NCBI RefSeq assembly: GCF_014109725.1 | Contig: NZ_CP058554.1 | Location: 4,464,001-4,528,000, forward strand | Source of the DNA: Comamonas piscis | GTDB taxonomy: Bacteria; Pseudomonadota; Gammaproteobacteria; Burkholderiales; Burkholderiaceae_C | Direction: 5' to 3' | Length of the DNA stretch: 64,000 nucleotides | Shown here: positions 17,532 to 28,068 of the stretch, piece after piece | Position numbering within the stretch: position 1 is the stretch's first letter | Layout: each line of letters opens with the position of its first letter | Program-made: the position numbers and the translations under genes | The notes under the pieces: model-generated | The model's input: the letters and a program-made list of their open reading frames with translations, nothing else | Told to the model about the DNA's origin: nothing | The model's database searches: none

Positions 17532-18836
17532 TCAGTCCTGTCCGGCCTCGTCATCCCAGCGCTTGAGCTGCGCCAGCTTCTCGCCAATCTTGACCTCCAG
17601 CCCACGGGGCACCGGCTGGTACCAGCCGGGCGCATCTATCCCTTCTGGGAGATAGGTTTCCCCCGCCGCGTAGGCATTGGGTTCGTCATGCGCGTAGCGG
17701 TACTCATGCCCATAGCCCAGCTCCTTCATCAGCTTGGTGGGGGCATTGCGCAAATGCACAGGCACTTCGCGGCTCTTGTCCTGCTTCACAAAGGCCTTGG
17801 CCTGGTTGTAGGCGTTGTAGCCGGCATTGCTCTTGGCAGCGATGGCCAGGTAAATGACGGCCTGGCCCAGAGCCAACTCGCCCTCGGGGCTGCCCAGGCG
17901 CTCATAGGTCAAGGCGGCATCGTTGGCGATCTGCATCGCGCGCGGGTCGGCCAGGCCAATGTCTTCCCAGGCCATGCGCACAATGCGCCGGGACAGGTAG
18001 CGCGCATCGGCGCCGCCATCGAGCATGCGGGTGAGCCAGTAGAGCGCGGCATCCGGGTGCGAGCCGCGCACCGACTTGTGCAAGGCGGAAATCTGGTCGT
18101 AGAAGTTGTCGCCACCCTTGTCAAAACGGCGGCTGTTCAAGGTCAGCGCGTTTTGCAAAAAGTCTGCCGTGATCGTCGTCAGGCCTGAGGCCTGGGCCGC
18201 CGTGCTGGTCTGCTCCAGGAGGTTCAAAAACCGCCGGGCATCACCATCGGCATAGCCAATGATGGTATCGGTGGCCAGGTCGTCAAACTCCAAATGGCCC
18301 AGGGCGATGTCCTGGGCGCGCTTCAGGAGCAGCCGCAGTTCCTCATCCGTCAGCGACTTGAGCACATAGACCTGGGCGCGCGACAGCAAGGCCGAATTCA
18401 CCTCGAACGAGGGGTTCTCCGTCGTTGCGCCAATGAAGGTGACCAGGCCGCTTTCGGCATAGGGCAGCAAGGCATCTTGCTGGGATTTGTTGAAGCGATG
18501 GATTTCATCAACAAACAGGATCGTGTGCTTGCCCCTGGCCAGGTTCTGCTGGGCCTGCTCCATCGCGGCGCGGATGTCCTTGACGCCGGAGAACACAGCG
18601 GACAGCGCAATGAACTCGCACTTGAAAGCCGTGGCGGTCAGCCGTGCCAAGGTCGTCTTGCCGACACCGGGCGGGCCCCAGAAGATCATCGAATGCGGTT
18701 TGCCGGACTGGAAAGCCAGGCGCAAGGGCTTGCCTTCTCCCAGCAGATGGGACTGGCCGACCACCTCGTCCAGCGTCTTGGGGCGCAGGGCCTCGGCCAG
18801 CGGCGCGGCGGGCTCCTGGCTGAATAAATCAGCCAT
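17532..18836 (-). CDS. rarA: Replication-associated recombination ATPase RarA (MgsA)
   Basis: A 434-residue AAA+ clamp-loader-like ATPase: MADLFSQEPAAPLAEALRPK start, Walker A WGPPGVGKTTLARL (about 52-65), Walker B ILFVDEIHRFNKSQQD (about 105), sensor GATTENPSFEVNSALLSRAQ, and the C-terminal MgsA tetramerisation region with LPEGIDAPGWYQP. It acts at stalled replication forks with SSB and RecA. The ATG at 18836 has GGAG upstream; a longer in-frame extension to 18929 is Cys/Pro-rich and rejected. Location beyond lolA is the common Comamonadaceae order. Confidence 0.95.
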   Translation of the reverse strand: MADLFSQEPAAPLAEALRPKTLDEVVGQSHLLGEGKPLRLAFQSGKPHSMIFWGPPGVGKTTLARLTATAFKCEFIALSAVFSGVKDIRAAMEQAQQNLARGKHTILFVDEIHRFNKSQQDALLPYAESGLVTFIGATTENPSFEVNSALLSRAQVYVLKSLTDEELRLLLKRAQDIALGHLEFDDLATDTIIGYADGDARRFLNLLEQTSTAAQASGLTTITADFLQNALTLNSRRFDKGGDNFYDQISALHKSVRGSHPDAALYWLTRMLDGGADARYLSRRIVRMAWEDIGLADPRAMQIANDAALTYERLGSPEGELALGQAVIYLAIAAKSNAGYNAYNQAKAFVKQDKSREVPVHLRNAPTKLMKELGYGHEYRYAHDEPNAYAAGETYLPEGIDAPGWYQPVPRGLEVKIGEKLAQLKRWDDEAGQD

Positions 18837-19236
18837 GCAGGGCTCCTGCCAGGCGGCGCACGGGAGAGGCAGCGCCAACGGGCCGCGCCTCTGGGCGGGG
18901 CAGGTGCTTACTACTTTTATGCAACACACCGCCCGTGATTCCGGGGGTGAATATGCCTTTGATGATCTGGGTCACGATTTTTCGCAGAAAATAAGGGTTT
19001 ATACGGATTCAACTCGTATCAGATGCCAGCGGCCCTTTTTGCCCAGGGCCAGCCCGCTTGACATGCCCCTGGCATGGCCGCCGTGCATGCAGCGCTTTGC
19101 GCCATGCTGGCAGGCTCAGCGCCTGGTAGCAGCGCCCCTTTGTGGGGCCATCCTTGTCTGATGCCGTCTCCGCGACTCCATTCGCTGGCTGCAGCCTCCT
19201 TAAGTGGGCGCTAACCAGCAAGAACCAAGAGCCATT
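18837..19236. other. 400-base divergent intergenic region between rarA and brnQ
   Basis: No coding frame here looks real. A hairpin GGCCCT-N8-AGGGCC lies at about 19031-19050, without a T-run. The AT-richer part (18950-19015) is the best place for divergent promoters, but no convincing -35/-10 pair stands out. Confidence 0.4.
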
Positions 19237-20556
19237 ATGAAATCACTGAAAACCAGGGACATTATCGCCCTCGGCTTCATGACCTTTGCCCTGTTCCTGG
19301 GGGCCGGAAACATCATTTTCCCGCCGCTGGTCGGCCTGTCTGCGGGTGAGAACCTGCTGGGCGCCACGACCGGATTTTTGCTGACGGGTGTAGGCCTGCC
19401 GCTGCTGGGCGTGGTCGCGCTGGCCCGCGTGGGCGGTGGTCTGGACCAGTTGACCCACCCGATTGGCCGCATTGCCGGCCTGGTGCTGGCCACCACGATC
19501 TATTTGACGATCGGCCCCTTCTTTGCCACGCCTCGCACCGCCACCGTCTCGTTCGAGATGGGCATTGCGCCTTTTGTCGGCAATACCTCGTTTGCGCTGC
19601 TGGTGTTCAGCATTGTCTATTTCTCGCTGGTGCTGCTGCTGTCGCTGTTCCCCGGCAAGCTGATGGACCTGCTGGGCAAGATCATCACCCCTTTGCTGAT
19701 TGCCGCGTTGCTGGCGCTGGGCGGCATGGCTGTATTGGCCCCCGTGGGTGGCTACAGCGCAGCCAGCCCTGACTACAGCACCCAGGTCGCCGCTTTTGCC
19801 CAAGGTTTTGTGCAGGGCTACCAGACGATGGACGCCCTCGCCTCGCTGGTGTTTGGCATTGTCATCGTCAATGCGATCAAGGATGCGGGCATCAGCGATG
19901 CGCGCCTGCAGACCCGCTATGCCATCTATGCCGGGCTGATTGCCGCCCTGTGCCTGAGCCTGGTCTACATCTCGCTGTGCTACCTGGGCGCCACCAGTGG
20001 CGAGCTGGCGCAGAACACCGTCACCGGCGTGCAGATCCTCACCGCCTTTGTACAGCACCGCTTTGGCAGCGCTGGCATCTGGCTGATTGCCGCGGTGATT
20101 CTGCTGGCCTGCCTGACCACCGGCGTCGGCCTGGTCAGCGCCTGCAGCAGCTTCTTCAGCCAGCTGACCGGTTTCTCGTACCGCAGCGTGGCGCTGTCGC
20201 TCTGCATCTTCAGCGCGGCCGTGGCCAACCAGGGCCTGGCGCAGCTGATCGAGATTGCCGGCCCTGTGCTCGTCGCCCTCTACCCGCCTGCCATTGCGCT
20301 GGTCGCCCTCAGCCTGCTGCAGCGCTGGCAGCAACCGCCACGGGTCTACATCCCCGTGATGCTGGTGGCGCTGGTGTTTGGCCTGGTCGATGGCGCCAAG
20401 GCGCTGCAATGGACCAGCGCGCTGCCTGGCTGGCTGGACCACCTGCCCGGCGCCACGCTGGGCCTGGGCTGGGTGACCCCGGTGGCCGCCGTGGTGGTAT
20501 GCGCCGGTATAGCCGATTGGTTGCTGGCCCGCCGCCAGATACCGGTGCGCTCCTGA
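19237..20556 (+). CDS. brnQ: Branched-chain amino acid transporter BrnQ (LIVCS family)
   Basis: A 439-residue protein with about 12 hydrophobic segments and the family start LKTRDIIALGFMTFALFLGA, then GNIIFPPLVGLSAGENLLG (about 24-42), TTGVGLVSACSSFFSQLT (about 303) and LYPPAIALVALSLL. It imports Leu, Ile and Val by Na+ symport at the inner membrane. Start at 19237 chosen because MKSLKTRD matches the family; an in-frame start 11 codons upstream exists. Confidence 0.93.
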   Translation: MKSLKTRDIIALGFMTFALFLGAGNIIFPPLVGLSAGENLLGATTGFLLTGVGLPLLGVVALARVGGGLDQLTHPIGRIAGLVLATTIYLTIGPFFATPRTATVSFEMGIAPFVGNTSFALLVFSIVYFSLVLLLSLFPGKLMDLLGKIITPLLIAALLALGGMAVLAPVGGYSAASPDYSTQVAAFAQGFVQGYQTMDALASLVFGIVIVNAIKDAGISDARLQTRYAIYAGLIAALCLSLVYISLCYLGATSGELAQNTVTGVQILTAFVQHRFGSAGIWLIAAVILLACLTTGVGLVSACSSFFSQLTGFSYRSVALSLCIFSAAVANQGLAQLIEIAGPVLVALYPPAIALVALSLLQRWQQPPRVYIPVMLVALVFGLVDGAKALQWTSALPGWLDHLPGATLGLGWVTPVAAVVVCAGIADWLLARRQIPVRS

Positions 20557-20782
20557 TCAGCGATTAACCACTTCCTGCTTAATGGATATTGAAAGCCACC
20601 GTTAATATTGGCCTCGGATATTCATTGGCACCCTTATTTAGAACCGCCTAAGCCAAGCAGCTCAATACCGTCAGAACAGGCAACCCAAGAATCGGAGAGA
20701 CATTGAGCCTGCTTAAACCATGGTTATTCATGGTCTTTTACGACAACACTGTCAAAATCCAAAAATTTGTGGAGTTTCAGCA

Positions 20783-22510
20783 ATGACGAATCCAACAGAA
20801 AATCCCCAAGCGGCTACCGCTGCCAAAGCACCTAAAAAGGGCTTTACCCGCCGCAAGTTCGTGGCATCCGCAGCTGCGGTCGGCGCGGGCGTGGTCGGGT
20901 ACCAGTATTTCTTCGGCAGCCAGTACCGCGCTGAAAAAGCGGACCGCAATGTCGATGTGCTGCTGATTGGCGGCGGCATCATGAGTGCTACGCTGGGTGT
21001 TTATCTGCAAGAGCTGGAACCCGGTTGGACCTATGAATTATTCGAGCGCCTCGACCAGGTCGCCGAAGAAAGCTCCAACGGCTGGAATAATGCTGGCACC
21101 GGCCACTCGGCCCTGTGCGAGCTGAATTACACGCCGATGGATAAAAATGGCAATGTGCAGATTTCCTCTGCCATTAACATTAATGAAAACTTCCAGGTGT
21201 CGCGCCAATTCTGGTCGCACCAGGTGCGCACGGGCGTATTGGGCAATCCCCGCGAGTTCATCAACTCCACGCCGCACATGAACCTGGTGTTTGGCGAAGA
21301 AAACCGCTCCTTCATCCAAAAGCGCCTGAAGGCGCTGGAAGCCTCGCCGCTGTTCACCGGCATGGAGTCGTCGATTGATCCGGCCCAGATCAAGGAATGG
21401 ATCCCGCTGATGATGGAAGGCCGCGACCCGGCCGAAGTGGTGACCGCAACCCGCTCGCCGTTGGGCACTGACGTGAACCTGGGCGAGATCACCCGCCAGT
21501 TCTACAAGAACCTGTCGTCCAAATCGAACTTCAAGCTGGGCACCGGCCAGGAAGTGCGTTCCATCACGCGCAATAGCGATGGATCCTGGCGCGTGTCGGC
21601 CTTCGACATGAAGGACAGCAGCAAGATCCAGACGGTGGATGCGCGCTTTATCTTCATCGGCGCCGGCGGTGCGGCCCTGCCGCTGCTGCAGTTGTCGGGC
21701 ATTCCTGAGTCCAAGGTCTATGGCGGCTTCCCCGTCGGCGGCGAGTTCCTGGTCACCGAGGACCCCAAGATCGCTGAACGCCATCTGGCCAAGGTCTACG
21801 GCCTGGCCGATACCGGCTCGCCTCCGATGTCCGTGCCCCACCTGGACACCCGCGTGCTGGACGGCAAGCGCGTGCTGCTGTTCGGACCGTTCGCCACCTG
21901 GTCGAGCAAGTTCCTGAAGAACGGCTCCTACTTTGACCTGGCCAAGGCCACCAGCTTTGCGAATGTGATTCCACAGCTGCAAGTGGGCGTCAATGAGTTC
22001 TCGCTGGTCAAGTACCTGGCCCAGCAGCTGAGCCTGAGCAAGGAGCAGAAGATGGATGCGTTGCGCCATTACATGCCCGAGGCCAAGGATGCCGACTGGC
22101 GCCTGTGGGAAGCGGGCCAGCGCGTGCAGATCATCAAGAACGACCCGGAAAAGGGCGGCATCCTCAAACTCGGCACCGAAGTGGTCGTTGCCCAGGACCG
22201 TTCGCTGACCGCGCTGTTGGGTGCATCGCCAGGCGGCTCGACCTCGCCAGCCATCATGCTGACCTTGCTGGAAAAAGCCTTCCCCGAGAAGGTGAAGAGC
22301 GCCGAATGGCAAGCCAAGATCCGCAAGATCGTGCCGAGCTACGGCGTCAAGCTCAACGAGAACCCTGCGCTGCTGCAGCAAGAGTGGCAGGCCACAGAGC
22401 AAGCGCTGAACCTGGCCATTGCCTCGCCCAGCCTGCAAGGCGTGGAAGCGGGCGTGCAGCCCAATGAAAATATGAAGGACCTGAAGAAGGTGCCGGACAT
22501 GGCGCTGTAA
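20783..22510 (+). CDS. mqo: Malate:quinone oxidoreductase with a Tat-like N-terminus
   Basis: A 575-residue FAD enzyme. FAD motif DVLLIGGGIMSATLGVYLQE (58-77), ESSNGWNNAGTGHSALCELN (about 96), GGEFLVTED and the C-terminal LLGASPGGSTSPAIMLTLLE are all characteristic of Mqo, which oxidises malate to oxaloacetate and reduces quinone at the membrane. Unusually, about 50 residues precede the FAD domain, with a twin-arginine motif TRRKFVAS (22-29) and a hydrophobic stretch to residue 44. The ATG at 20783 has GGAG nine bases upstream. It is monocistronic and ends at a strong hairpin. Confidence 0.94.
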   Translation: MTNPTENPQAATAAKAPKKGFTRRKFVASAAAVGAGVVGYQYFFGSQYRAEKADRNVDVLLIGGGIMSATLGVYLQELEPGWTYELFERLDQVAEESSNGWNNAGTGHSALCELNYTPMDKNGNVQISSAININENFQVSRQFWSHQVRTGVLGNPREFINSTPHMNLVFGEENRSFIQKRLKALEASPLFTGMESSIDPAQIKEWIPLMMEGRDPAEVVTATRSPLGTDVNLGEITRQFYKNLSSKSNFKLGTGQEVRSITRNSDGSWRVSAFDMKDSSKIQTVDARFIFIGAGGAALPLLQLSGIPESKVYGGFPVGGEFLVTEDPKIAERHLAKVYGLADTGSPPMSVPHLDTRVLDGKRVLLFGPFATWSSKFLKNGSYFDLAKATSFANVIPQLQVGVNEFSLVKYLAQQLSLSKEQKMDALRHYMPEAKDADWRLWEAGQRVQIIKNDPEKGGILKLGTEVVVAQDRSLTALLGASPGGSTSPAIMLTLLEKAFPEKVKSAEWQAKIRKIVPSYGVKLNENPALLQQEWQATEQALNLAIASPSLQGVEAGVQPNENMKDLKKVPDMAL

Positions 22511-22545
22511 TCAACAGCAGCGGCCGCATCAACAGCGGCCGCAAA

Positions 22546-22585
22546 GCAAAAAAGGTGTTCACCGCGATGGTGAGCACCTTTTTTT
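22546..22585. terminator. Bidirectional terminator between mqo and lolA
   Basis: AAAGGTGTTCACC (22551-22563) pairs with GGTGAGCACCTTT (22569-22581) with one G-T pair and a five-base loop. A-rich on the left and T-rich on the right, it serves both convergent genes. Confidence 0.88.
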
Positions 22586-22623
22586 CTGCCCGAGTGGCTT
22601 GTGCAGCCGCTGCCAAAGGCCGC

Positions 22624-23256
22624 TTACTGGCGAATCACTTCCGCGCCCGAGGGAATCGCAAACTCAAAGGCCGAGCCCGGCAGCGACGGCAGGGGTTTGA
22701 AGCCGACAAAGCTGAGCACCGAGCGCTGGCCAAAGCCGTCTTCGATCTCCAGGGTCTGCAGTTCATCGGCCTTGAAGCCGACCTTGACCTGCTTGATCTG
22801 GCCATCCTTGTTCTTGGGCGTGGCCTGCAGCCATTGCTGGCCGTCGGCGTCTGGCAGGTTGCTCAGGTCAAACTCGGCCTTCAAGGCCTGCAGGCTCGAA
22901 GCGGATGCCAGCAAGGCCGCAGGGGTCTGGCCCAGGGCCTTGCTTTGTTGGCGCTGGGTGACCTGGTTCAGGTCGGCGTCATAGACGGTGAGGACCGAGC
23001 CATCGGCGACGATGGTCTGGTCAAACGGCTTTTGGTAGATGAACTTGAACTTGCCCGGCCGCTGGAACGCAAAGCTGCCGCTGGAGGTTTTGACCCGCGC
23101 GGACTGGCCCTGTTTGGGCGGCGATGTCACCGTCTGCGTGAACTGCGCTTCGCCCGCCTGCGAGTTGGTCATGAACTTTTCGAGGCTTTGCAGGCCATCG
23201 GCCTGTGTCCAACCGGCCAGGCTGACCAGTGCGGCTGCAGCAATCCATTGTTTCAT
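22624..23256 (-). CDS. lolA: Outer-membrane lipoprotein carrier protein LolA
   Basis: A 210-residue periplasmic protein with signal peptide MKQWIAAAALVSLAGWTQA (cleavage about 19) and LolA hallmarks: FTQTV early in the mature part, SGSFAFQRPGKFKFIYQKPF (about 62) and LTVYDADLNQVTQR. It shuttles lipoproteins from LolCDE to LolB. The ATG at 23256 has AAGGA upstream. It lies 145 bases behind ftsK on the same strand, the conserved order. Confidence 0.95.
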   Translation of the reverse strand: MKQWIAAAALVSLAGWTQADGLQSLEKFMTNSQAGEAQFTQTVTSPPKQGQSARVKTSSGSFAFQRPGKFKFIYQKPFDQTIVADGSVLTVYDADLNQVTQRQQSKALGQTPAALLASASSLQALKAEFDLSNLPDADGQQWLQATPKNKDGQIKQVKVGFKADELQTLEIEDGFGQRSVLSFVGFKPLPSLPGSAFEFAIPSGAEVIRQ

Positions 23257-23401
23257 CGTGAATCCTTTCGTGCTTTGCGAACAAAGCCAATGCATCGGCC
23301 CATGTCAGGGCCACAAGGGGTTTGGAGTGCAGCAGCGGGCCACAAGTGCCCGCCAGGTGCCGCCAGGGCGCTGGCTTTGCGAATGTTTACCGGCAATGGC
23401 G

Positions 23402-25810
23402 CTATTCTTCACCGCCAGGGCGGTGGGCCACCAGCACTTCGCGCTGGCCGCTGCCGGTCAAGGCGCTCACCAGGCCGGCGCGCTCCATCTCTTCGAGCAG
23501 GTTGGCCGAGCGGTTGTAGCCGATGCGCAGCTTGCGCTGCACGTAAGAGATGCTGGCCTTGCGGTCCTTGAGGACGATCTCGACCGCCTGGTCGTACATC
23601 GGATCTTTCTCGCCGCTGCCGCCACCCTCTTCATCGCCAAAGCCGGAATCGCCCTCGCCCGTGCCACCTTCGAGTATGCCGTCGATGTAGTCGGGCTCGC
23701 CCTGCTCCTTGAGGTAGCTGACCACGCGGTGCACTTCCTCGTCGGACACAAAGGCGCCATGCACCCGCACCGGGAAACCGGTGCCGCTGGCCATGTAGAG
23801 CATGTCGCCCATGCCCAGCAGCGCCTCGGCTCCCATCTGGTCCAGAATGGTGCGGCTGTCGATCTTGGAACCTACCGAGAACGCGATACGCGACGGAATA
23901 TTGGCCTTGATCAGGCCGGTGATCACATCGACGCTGGGGCGCTGGGTGGCCAGGATCAGGTGGATGCCGGCGGCACGCGCCTTTTGCGCCAGGCGCGCAA
24001 TCAGCTCTTCAATCTTTTTGCCGACGACCATCATCAAATCGGCCAGCTCATCGATCACCACCACGATATGCGGCAGGCGCTGCAAGGGCTCGGGGGTCTC
24101 GGGGGTCAGGCTGAAGGGGTTGCCAATGCTTTCCTCGCGCGCGTTGGCATCGTCGATCTTGGTGTTGTAGCCCGCCAGGTTGCGCACACCCAGCTTGCTC
24201 ATCAGCTTGTAGCGGCGCTCCATCTCGGCCACGCACCAGTTCAGCCCATTGGCGGCCTGCTTCATGTCCGTCACCACGGGGCACAGCAGGTGCGGAATGC
24301 CTTCGTAGACCGACATTTCCAGCATCTTGGGGTCGATCATCATCAGCCGCACATCCTTGGCCTCTGCCTTGTAGAGCACGGACAGGATCATCGCGTTGAT
24401 ACCCACGGACTTACCGGAGCCGGTGGTACCGGCGACCAGCACATGCGGCATCTTGGCCAGGTCGGCCACCACCGGCTTGCCGATGATGTCCTTGCCCAGG
24501 CCCATGGTCAGCAGGCTCTTGGCGTCATGGTACTCATGCGAGCCCAGGATTTCGGTCAGGCGGATGGTCTGGCGCTTGGCATTGGGCAGCTCCAACGCCA
24601 TGAAGGTCTTGCCGGGAATGGTTTCCACCACGCGGATGGACACCAGCGACAGCGAACGTGCCAGGTCCTTGGCCAGGTTGACGATCTGCGAGCCCTTGAC
24701 GCCGGTGGCCGGCTCGATTTCGTAGCGGGTGATCACCGGGCCGGGCGCGGCCTCGACCACGCGGACTTCGACGCCAAAGTCCTTGAGCTTTTTCTCGATC
24801 AGGCGGCTGGTCATCTCCAGGGTTTCGTAGGAGACGCTCTCCTGCGACTTGGGAGCTGCATCGAGCAAATCGACCTGGGGCAAACGGGTATCGCGCAGCT
24901 CGTTGAACAGCGGCTTCTGGCGCTCCTTGACCACGCGGGCGCTGGGTTGCACCTGGGGCTTGAGCGGTTGGGCAATATGCAGGCCGGAATCCACCGGGGC
25001 ACCGCGCGCTGCGGCTGGCAGCATGCTGTCCATGCCATCGCCGGTGGGATCCATGCGCGACGCCATCGGCGCTGGCGCCGCACTGCTCACTTCGGCCTCA
25101 CGCGCCTGCGCCGCCTTTTTGCCCACGGCCTTGTCGGCGGCGGCTTCGCGGCGCAGCATCAGCTTTTGCAGAAAACGCTCGATGCCGGAGCCGAGCTTTT
25201 CGGCAATCTGGCCCCAGGAGAAACCCAGAATCCAGGACAGGCCCAGCAGCAGCAGCATGACGCCGACAATGCCGGAACCGGTAAAGCCCATCCAGCGCTC
25301 AGCCAACGGGCCCAGCAAAAAGCCCAGTACGCCACCAGCAGCGCCGGGCAGGATGGGTTCAAAACGGTAGAGGCGCGACCACTCCAGCGCCGCACTGGCC
25401 AGCAGCAACACCACCAGGCCGCCCCAAAACACCATGCGGCGCAGCCACAGCGGGCGCGGATCGTTGGGCGGCGCTTCGCCCGCGCGCAACCAGCGCGCCA
25501 GCGACGAGAACCAGGCCAGCACGGCCGCAACCACCAGCCACCAGACGGAAAAGCCGACCATGAAATAGCCGCCGTCCGAGACCATGGCCCCCAGGCGCCC
25601 CATCCAATTGCTGACATGGCCGGCGATCTGCGAGCCCGAGGTGGACCAGGCGGGGTCCTTGGGCGAATAGCTCAGCATGGCGGCGACGCAAAACGCCATC
25701 AGCACAAAACTGACGATGAGCACCAGCTCGTGCCCAAAACGGCGAACCCCCATGACCAGCGAGGTGCCAGCATGGGGCGGAGCCTTTGATTTCTTTGATG
25801 AGTAAGCCAT
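23402..25810 (-). CDS. ftsK: DNA translocase FtsK
   Basis: An 802-residue translocase. The N-terminal membrane domain has four hydrophobic segments (residues 28-50, 75-97, 120-140, 155-180). A short linker (about 190-290) leads to the alpha/beta motor with Walker [18 protein letters not shown] (about 455) and Walker [15 protein letters not shown] (about 575). The C-terminal gamma domain ([20 protein letters not shown]) recognises KOPS. It couples chromosome segregation with division and activates XerCD. The short linker is usual for betaproteobacteria. Confidence 0.96.
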   Translation of the reverse strand: MAYSSKKSKAPPHAGTSLVMGVRRFGHELVLIVSFVLMAFCVAAMLSYSPKDPAWSTSGSQIAGHVSNWMGRLGAMVSDGGYFMVGFSVWWLVVAAVLAWFSSLARWLRAGEAPPNDPRPLWLRRMVFWGGLVVLLLASAALEWSRLYRFEPILPGAAGGVLGFLLGPLAERWMGFTGSGIVGVMLLLLGLSWILGFSWGQIAEKLGSGIERFLQKLMLRREAAADKAVGKKAAQAREAEVSSAAPAPMASRMDPTGDGMDSMLPAAARGAPVDSGLHIAQPLKPQVQPSARVVKERQKPLFNELRDTRLPQVDLLDAAPKSQESVSYETLEMTSRLIEKKLKDFGVEVRVVEAAPGPVITRYEIEPATGVKGSQIVNLAKDLARSLSLVSIRVVETIPGKTFMALELPNAKRQTIRLTEILGSHEYHDAKSLLTMGLGKDIIGKPVVADLAKMPHVLVAGTTGSGKSVGINAMILSVLYKAEAKDVRLMMIDPKMLEMSVYEGIPHLLCPVVTDMKQAANGLNWCVAEMERRYKLMSKLGVRNLAGYNTKIDDANAREESIGNPFSLTPETPEPLQRLPHIVVVIDELADLMMVVGKKIEELIARLAQKARAAGIHLILATQRPSVDVITGLIKANIPSRIAFSVGSKIDSRTILDQMGAEALLGMGDMLYMASGTGFPVRVHGAFVSDEEVHRVVSYLKEQGEPDYIDGILEGGTGEGDSGFGDEEGGGSGEKDPMYDQAVEIVLKDRKASISYVQRKLRIGYNRSANLLEEMERAGLVSALTGSGQREVLVAHRPGGEE

Positions 25811-27279
<1,469 letters not shown>

Positions 27280-27296
27280 GCCGACAAGCGATGGGG

Positions 27297-27326
27297 ATAG
27301 CCCGAATTTTGCTTTCGGGCTATAAT
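27297..27326 (+). promoter_or_regulatory. Hairpin overlapping the likely rpmB promoter -10 (TATAAT)
   Basis: ATAGCCCGAA (27297-27306) and TTCGGGCTAT (27314-27323) are a perfect ten-base inverted repeat. Its right arm runs into TATAAT (27321-27326), a consensus -10 about 215 bases upstream of rpmB. No strong -35 is visible. The hairpin may end trxB transcripts weakly or be an operator. Confidence 0.5.
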
Positions 27327-27543
27327 CCTTGGCTTTGCTGCTTGCCGCCTTTTGCTATTTCGCAATCCCCGGCGCGTGAACAGGAAACTACGGCAGGTTG
27401 GCCAGCGGTCTTGCACCACTGAACAGGTCCTGCTGTGAACATGGGCTACCGCCACCCTTTGATTGGCGAGGTGAGGCTGCAAGCCGCGCTGCTTTTTACG
27501 AAGCAGACAGGGCAAGCAGCTGTAAAACTTTCGGAGTGTCCTG

Positions 27544-27777
27544 ATGGCACGCGTTTGCGAAGTAACGGGCAAGAAGCCCATGTCGGGAAACAATGTTTCC
27601 CACGCCAACAACAAAACCAAGCGCCGGTTCCTGCCGAACCTGCAATACCGCCGTTTCTGGGTGGAGACTGAAAACCGCTGGGTTCGCCTGCGTGTTTCCA
27701 GCGCCGCTCTGCGTCTGATCGACAAGAACGGTATTGATTCTGTGCTCGCAGACCTGCGCGCACGTGGCCAAGCTTAA
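27544..27777 (+). CDS. rpmB: 50S ribosomal protein L28
   Basis: A 77-residue basic protein beginning [20 protein letters not shown], followed by [13 protein letters not shown] and [20 protein letters not shown], diagnostic of bacterial L28. Length is usual for the family. It is followed 11 bases later by rpmG in the conserved rpmB-rpmG operon. Confidence 0.98.
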   Translation: MARVCEVTGKKPMSGNNVSHANNKTKRRFLPNLQYRRFWVETENRWVRLRVSSAALRLIDKNGIDSVLADLRARGQA

Positions 27778-27788
27778 GGAGTATCACC

Positions 27789-27959
27789 ATGGCATCCAAA
27801 GGCGGACGCGAAAAAATCAAGCTGGAATCGACAGCCGGCACCGGTCACTTCTACACGACCACCAAGAACAAAAAGACAATGCCTGAAAAGATGTTGATCT
27901 CCAAGTTCGATCCCAAGGCTCGCAAGCATGTGGATTACAAGGAAGTGAAGCTGAAGTAA
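27789..27959 (+). CDS. rpmG: 50S ribosomal protein L33
   Basis: A 56-residue protein starting [20 protein letters not shown], with [14 protein letters not shown] and [17 protein letters not shown]. It lacks the zinc-binding cysteines of the C+ form, so it is the C- (zinc-independent) type. Ribosome site AAGGAG lies 8 bases before the ATG. Confidence 0.97.
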   Translation: MASKGGREKIKLESTAGTGHFYTTTKNKKTMPEKMLISKFDPKARKHVDYKEVKLK

Positions 27960-28002
27960 TCAGCCTGTAGCAGCCCTGCAAAGGTCTGCTACACACGCCC
28001 AC

Positions 28003-28035
28003 CACAAAGGACACCTCGGTGTCCTTTGTGTTTTT
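28003..28035 (+). terminator. Intrinsic terminator of the rpmB-rpmG operon
   Basis: CACAAAGGACAC and GTGTCCTTTGTG form a perfect 12-base stem closed by CTCG, followed by TTTTT. Confidence 0.93.
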
Positions 28036-28068
28036 CTGCGTCTGGTTTTTTGCAATGCGCTCCGCGCA

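Noticed and set aside
23039..25789. 916-codon rightward open frame opposite ftsK
   Set aside because: Exactly antisense to ftsK, His/Gln/Gly-rich composition typical of the antisense frame in GC-rich genes, no motif.
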